Position numbers and translations under genes: made by a program. Under the pieces are notes generated by a model. The model made no database searches. It saw only the letters and a list, made by a program, of their open reading frames with translations, and was not told the origin of the DNA. This document shows, one piece after another, positions 59,857 through 64,000 of a stretch of DNA of 64,000 nt (the first letter of the stretch is position 1; each line of letters opens with the position of its first letter). The stretch is from Perilla frutescens (lineage: Eukaryota; Streptophyta; Magnoliopsida; Lamiales; Lamiaceae): positions 14,330,001 to 14,394,000 of the forward strand of contig BRKX01000011.1 of assembly GCA_026008535.1 (NCBI GenBank), in the 5' to 3' direction.

Positions 59857-62800
59857 TGTAACAGCGCGGTTCCAAGATAGGGATTAATGAATGGAGACGG
59901 GGTGTTATTAAGGGTTTAATGAATAAGACGGAAGATTAACAAAGAAGGTTTGGGAATAAAGATATACTTTTGAAAGATAGGTGATGATACTCGGGTTTAC
60001 TTAATTAAGAAAGAAACATGCTTTAGCGGAACTAAACGGCTAACTAATCAGATACCAACAAGCATAGACCCATTTACAGGTCAAAACGGATAAACAGATA
60101 CCAACATGAACAAGCCCCTTCATAAGCGAAAGGAAACATACTTGAGAAGCAGGAATAAAACTTATAATGTATCTTTATATATAGATAACCATGTCTGGAG
60201 AAATATTCATAGAATCTCAATAATCGTAATAGAACTTGAACGAAATTAGAAAGAGTGAATCAGAGTAGCAGAACACGTAATGGGATTTCAAAAGAAACTT
60301 ATATAATAACAAAACAATCTTGGTAGCCAACCCACATCCACAACCACCATCATCCTCAGCATCTCAACCTGAAAACATTGGAAAAAGAAGGCGTGAGCAC
60401 TAATGTACTCAGTAGATTTTAATAAAAGCTTCTTTAATAACTCGAGAAATATCTAATAATAAACTGGCGGTATATGGAGAGCAAAACGCAAAAGCCCTCT
60501 CCATATCCACAAAACCTTTTCTTTACTTTTGGGCCCAACCTCGGCTCAAACCTGATATCAACTGCACCCTTAGGCATATGCCATAGGATAGAAGAGGGGT
60601 TACCTCAATTATCCAAACGAGTTTGCGAGGGAATTAACCCAGCAGTGACTCACCTTAATGATCAAAGATCATGAAATCTGAGCTCAATCCTGGTTATAAA
60701 AGCTATATTCTGCCTTCCTTAACTTAGCCTTCCTTTCTCAACCTTTATCCTTAATTTCTTAGCTTCCTTAACCTTACTAGAATTATCGAGCTTAGAGCAA
60801 CGTCTAAGGCTAATCATTTACTTAAGCATGACTTCGACCTATAAGGGAGTTATCACTACCCTAAAACACAATGCTTAATTAGCTAAATGAACTTTAGCAA
60901 AATCCAACATTCAGATACGAGGAAATGAACGTACATAAATACGAATTGCAACTAAAGACAATTCCAAATATCTCATGCTAAGCATAAACAATACTTTAAC
61001 ATTTCTAGTATTTCTAAACATGCTCGAGAGCTCAATCAATATATAATATCTTTCATTTCCTTCCTTCCTTGTACAAAGATCAATCAGGAAGAGCAAAAAT
61101 GTTTTATTGGATATCTCATTTGTCATATATGCTTCTAGAGCTCATTAGCTCAAACTGTAGATGAATATAGATTTACCCACCTCGACTATTGGGCATAAGG
61201 TAAAGCAATGAGCTTACGATCCTTCTCTGGATTTTCACGGGGCTCACTTCCTCCTACAAAAGTCGAATCATCGACTTAGCGACCTCTTTCGAAGAAATCG
61301 AACATATAGAATGAGAAATAGCAATAACTAACCTAGAGACATTAATCTAAGACTTAAATACAGATTGCATGACTTAATGACTTTATAAAATTCGAGAAGA
61401 ATTTACTTGAAGAAATCATATTTTGATACTCGAATTTTAGACGAAAATAACTTGAAAATCTTCTTAAATTAAACTTCGAAATAACTCGGGATTAGTTTGG
61501 AAAAACACAACTCGAAAGGTTCGAAAAAAGGGTACGAACATAGCCGGAAAAATCAGCATGGAACAACAGGGGAGGGACCGCACCGCGGCACTCACTGGCA
61601 CCGGCGGGCAGCCCCCGCCGCGGCGCACCCCGGCACCGGCGGGCAAGCTGTTGGCCGCGGGGGGTGTTGCGCGGCGGCGCACCCCCCGCCTCGGCGGCCT
61701 CTCTCTACGCCCAGTTTCTGGGTGATCTTCTTCTGGATTTCTTCAATGTTCGTCGATTCTTTTGACGAACATGAAGAACACGAAGAACACTTATAAAAAT
61801 TTTAAAAACATGCTTCAATAATTTATATTAATATGAAACGCCATGCTTTGAAAAAAGAAATCGGCATTATAACAGCATAAATACGGTAATCCTCTTTAAA
61901 CATCTAGAATAACGACGAAATCTTTAAATATAACTTGAACGGGATTTAAAGGAAATAACGAGACTAATTACACGAAATAATGATGAGAATTATAACGACC
62001 GGGATAAAGCGAGCAATATAACGTAAACGTTATTAACTTGGAACTTCAATAAGAATCGAAATACAACTTTAAACGGAAGGTATTTGAGTAATAATGAAGT
62101 ATACGAAGAATACGAAGAACAGAAAGTAAATGCGGAATTGAAAGACATAAAAGAAATGGAATCGGGGCCGACGAACAAGAATGGATGGGTTTAGGTGCGT
62201 CGAAGGAAGGTGGCTAGCTCGGCGTCTCGTCGAGTCGCAACGGTGGCAAAGCCGTCTGCTACGACCCAACGGCGCCTCTAGCACATTCCCTTACCGCATC
62301 CCTTCCACGCCACTCCGCTCGTCGTCTTGGAGAACACTCATGAAGAACGTTTTTCACTTCGACAGAACTTTCTCGGCTCTCACAAGCTTTCCCACTCTCT
62401 AGAAATGAGGAATGATTGAATTTGGTATGGAAAAAGTGAAGGGGGTGATGCTTTATTTATAGGAGAAGCTTTGGCTTCCCTTGGAAGCCATTGCAGTGCG
62501 GAAATACTGCAAAAGTTATCCCGAGTTTGGTTAAAAGCTGCTTTATTCGATGTCGATGTCCAAATGACCTCAGACACGAAATCTAAAAATACTGGGAGAC
62601 TCGTTGGCTCGAATACTAATGAACTAACTTGATTCGTGAAGAAGACGGGGTCGTCTGAAGAAAGACGAGTAAAGATTCCTTTTTTGGAATTACTTTTTAC
62701 TATTCACTCAGACTGACAGATTTTACTCCCGAGTGTTCGATTGACCTCAGAATGGAAATCCATGAACGCAAACGGATTCCTTGAGTCATTTCCCATAAGA

Positions 62801-63169
62801 GGGGCCTGACAGAACAAGACTCGGATCACGAAGAGGATTTCATAAATTTATCAAAACACGAACGCACACAAAATTTACTATTCATTCTTCCCTTTAAATA
62901 CGTTTTCATCACTGGGAACTCAAATGACTTCAGAATAAAATTTCTGGAACACCGGCATACTCCTTGATTTAAAACCTTTCTAACGAGACCAAGTTTGACG
63001 AGAACAAAGTTAAGATCAAAATTTCTGAAAATACGATTTCAACAGAAACTGACTCCTAAAGTCGTGACTGACATCTGACTTCACTTAAACCTTATTTAAA
63101 TTTCTTCCTTAACTATTTAATTACTATTAAGAATCCTCTAATCATAATTCAAAAATCTGGGGTTTTACA
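59857..63169 (-). repeat. 5' LTR of the minus-strand Tekay element (3313 bp)
   Basis: On the minus strand it starts TGTAAAACC at 63169 and ends GCTGTTACA at 59857, followed by the primer-binding site. TATA box at 62454-62461, GC-rich CGCCGG-type cassette at about 61575-61695, conserved stem-loop at 60394-60411. It is homologous to 4431-7612 and 40927-43037. Confidence 0.93.
60394..60411 (-). other. conserved LTR stem-loop (TGAGTAC / GTGCTCA)
   Basis: Identical in stem and loop to 7064-7081, 554 bp from the LTR 3' end. Confidence 0.7.
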
Positions 63170-64000
63170 ACTTGATTTTTCAAATGCAATTTATCTTTTC
63201 TTTGTGGTTTGTAGAAATGTAGGATATTACACAAAGAAGAATTTACTCAATACAAACCTTCAAGTAGCAACTGTGGATTAATCTCAATATAAAAAAAAAT
63301 CCACAAAAATTGTTCGAATCTTGATTTTGCCAAAACAAAAATATCCCCAAAAAATTGACACAAACTAAAAATCATTGTCAATATAAAAAAAATCCACAAA
63401 AATTGTTCGAATCTTGATTTCACCAAAATAAAAATATTCCTAAAAAATTGACACAAATTAAAAATCATTGTCAGCGATTTGCAAACTGGAACATATTTGC
63501 TTAAGAAATCAACTAATGTTTACAAAAAAAGTACACATCAATAATGAATCATGACTAAAAGTCACATTTTTTAGTTGGATCTAGGTATAGTTGTATACAT
63601 TTTTTTAGCATATTTTTATTTTTACTTGTTATCTGATGTATCAATAATATCTATACATTTATTTATACAAACTCAATTTTATATTTTAGTTACGAGGATT
63701 GTTAATAATACAAAATGATTTATAAACAATAAATGGTACTCACAACATGAACTATTGCATGGATCTGAAACTAGATAAAATAGACAAGTCGCAACTACAC
63801 ACAAAAATTAAATACATATATATTTAAAAAGAGCCATTCCCCTACCCACCATCGACAAGAGTTAAATAGCTACAATAATGTTTAGAATCAAGTTCATCAT
63901 TCCAAAAAATACATATAATGCAATGCAAAAAAAAAAAGATAAATATAATACACAAACAAAAATAGCTACAAAAATATTTAAAAAATTACAATTTACTATA
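63170..64000. other. AT-rich flank with 2 x 94 bp tandem repeat
   Basis: Two 94-bp units (63284-63377 and 63378-63471) share TCCACAAAAATTGTTCGAAT and AATTGACACAAA. The minus-strand frame at 63247-63468 simply translates the repeat twice (KSRFEQFLWIFF). The rest is AT-rich with no gene seen. Confidence 0.75.

Larger units (their letters stand above)
40927..63169 (-). mobile_element. minus-strand Tekay/Del-type Ty3/gypsy element carrying two nested insertions
   Basis: In reading order (high to low): 5' LTR 63169-59857, primer-binding site 59856-59837, an extra ORF before gag, gag, protease and RT remnants, RNase H, integrase, a chromodomain-like tail ending at 43074, polypurine tract, then a 3' LTR from 43037 to a truncation at 40927. 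Two later insertions interrupt it: a solo LTR (45330-47611) and a LARD-like element (50186-58799). In a 270-bp stretch compared by eye the two own LTRs differ at roughly 7%, so this is an older insertion than the LARD. The missing 3' LTR end prevents a target-duplication check. Confidence 0.9.

Noticed and set aside
63247..63468. Minus-strand frame with a repeated hydrophobic peptide
   Set aside because: A direct consequence of the 2 x 94 bp tandem repeat; no start context or homologous domain.
1..64000. CRISPR arrays, operons, riboswitches, tRNA or rRNA genes
   Set aside because: The direct repeats seen are microsatellites, minisatellites or LTRs. No tRNA cloverleaf or rRNA segment was recognised; tRNA-like phrases are retroelement primer-binding sites.

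Overview
The window reads as nuclear DNA of a flowering plant, most likely a eudicot. It is AT-rich, two host genes have plant-style features (a spliced gene with GT-AG introns and an intronless mitochondrial-type protein gene), and much of the rest is long-LTR Ty3/gypsy retrotransposon sequence with nested insertions, non-autonomous DNA transposons and microsatellites. No bacterial operon, phage or CRISPR structure is present.

Layout. 1-7612: 3' part of a decayed plus-strand Ty3/gypsy chromovirus of Tekay/Del type (gag, protease, RT, RNase H, integrase, chromodomain-like tail, then a 3.2 kb LTR). 7613-17900: gene-poor AT-rich DNA with a foldback MITE, Mutator-like terminal repeats, a hairpin repeat, an old gypsy LTR remnant and a dead PIF/Harbinger transposase. 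17901-18749: intact intronless gene for a probable organellar membrane protein of unknown function. 21592-31660: minus-strand nine-exon gene for a 678-residue RNA-binding protein with a Nab2/PWI-like N-terminus and one RRM; its third intron carries a hAT-type MITE with an exact 8-bp target duplication. 32100-35086: microsatellites and two more DNA-transposon derivatives. 35260-39010: minus-strand remains of a short-LTR (Reina-like) gypsy element. 39010-40403: plus-strand gypsy LTR end, primer-binding site and gag. 40404-40919: LTR-like segment.

40927-63169 is one minus-strand Tekay-type element (11.3 kb of its own sequence) broken by two nested insertions. One is a solo LTR (45330-47611, TSD TGAGG) beside the RT catalytic box. 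The other is a complete non-autonomous LARD-like element (50186-58799, TSD GGTAT) whose 2860-bp LTRs look identical, so it is recent. The last 830 bp are AT-rich flank with a 2 x 94 bp tandem repeat.

The strongest leads are: (1) a small stem-loop in the 3' part of seven LTR copies or fragments from several gypsy families, with compensatory base changes; (2) an extra, acidic-tailed ORF between the primer-binding site and gag of the nested Tekay element, split by the LARD insertion; (3) a palindromic GC-rich cassette that differs between two otherwise homologous Tekay LTRs; (4) the recent LARD-like element itself; and (5) an unexplained hairpin downstream of the organellar protein gene. Retroelement reading frames are decayed and are described as pseudogenes.
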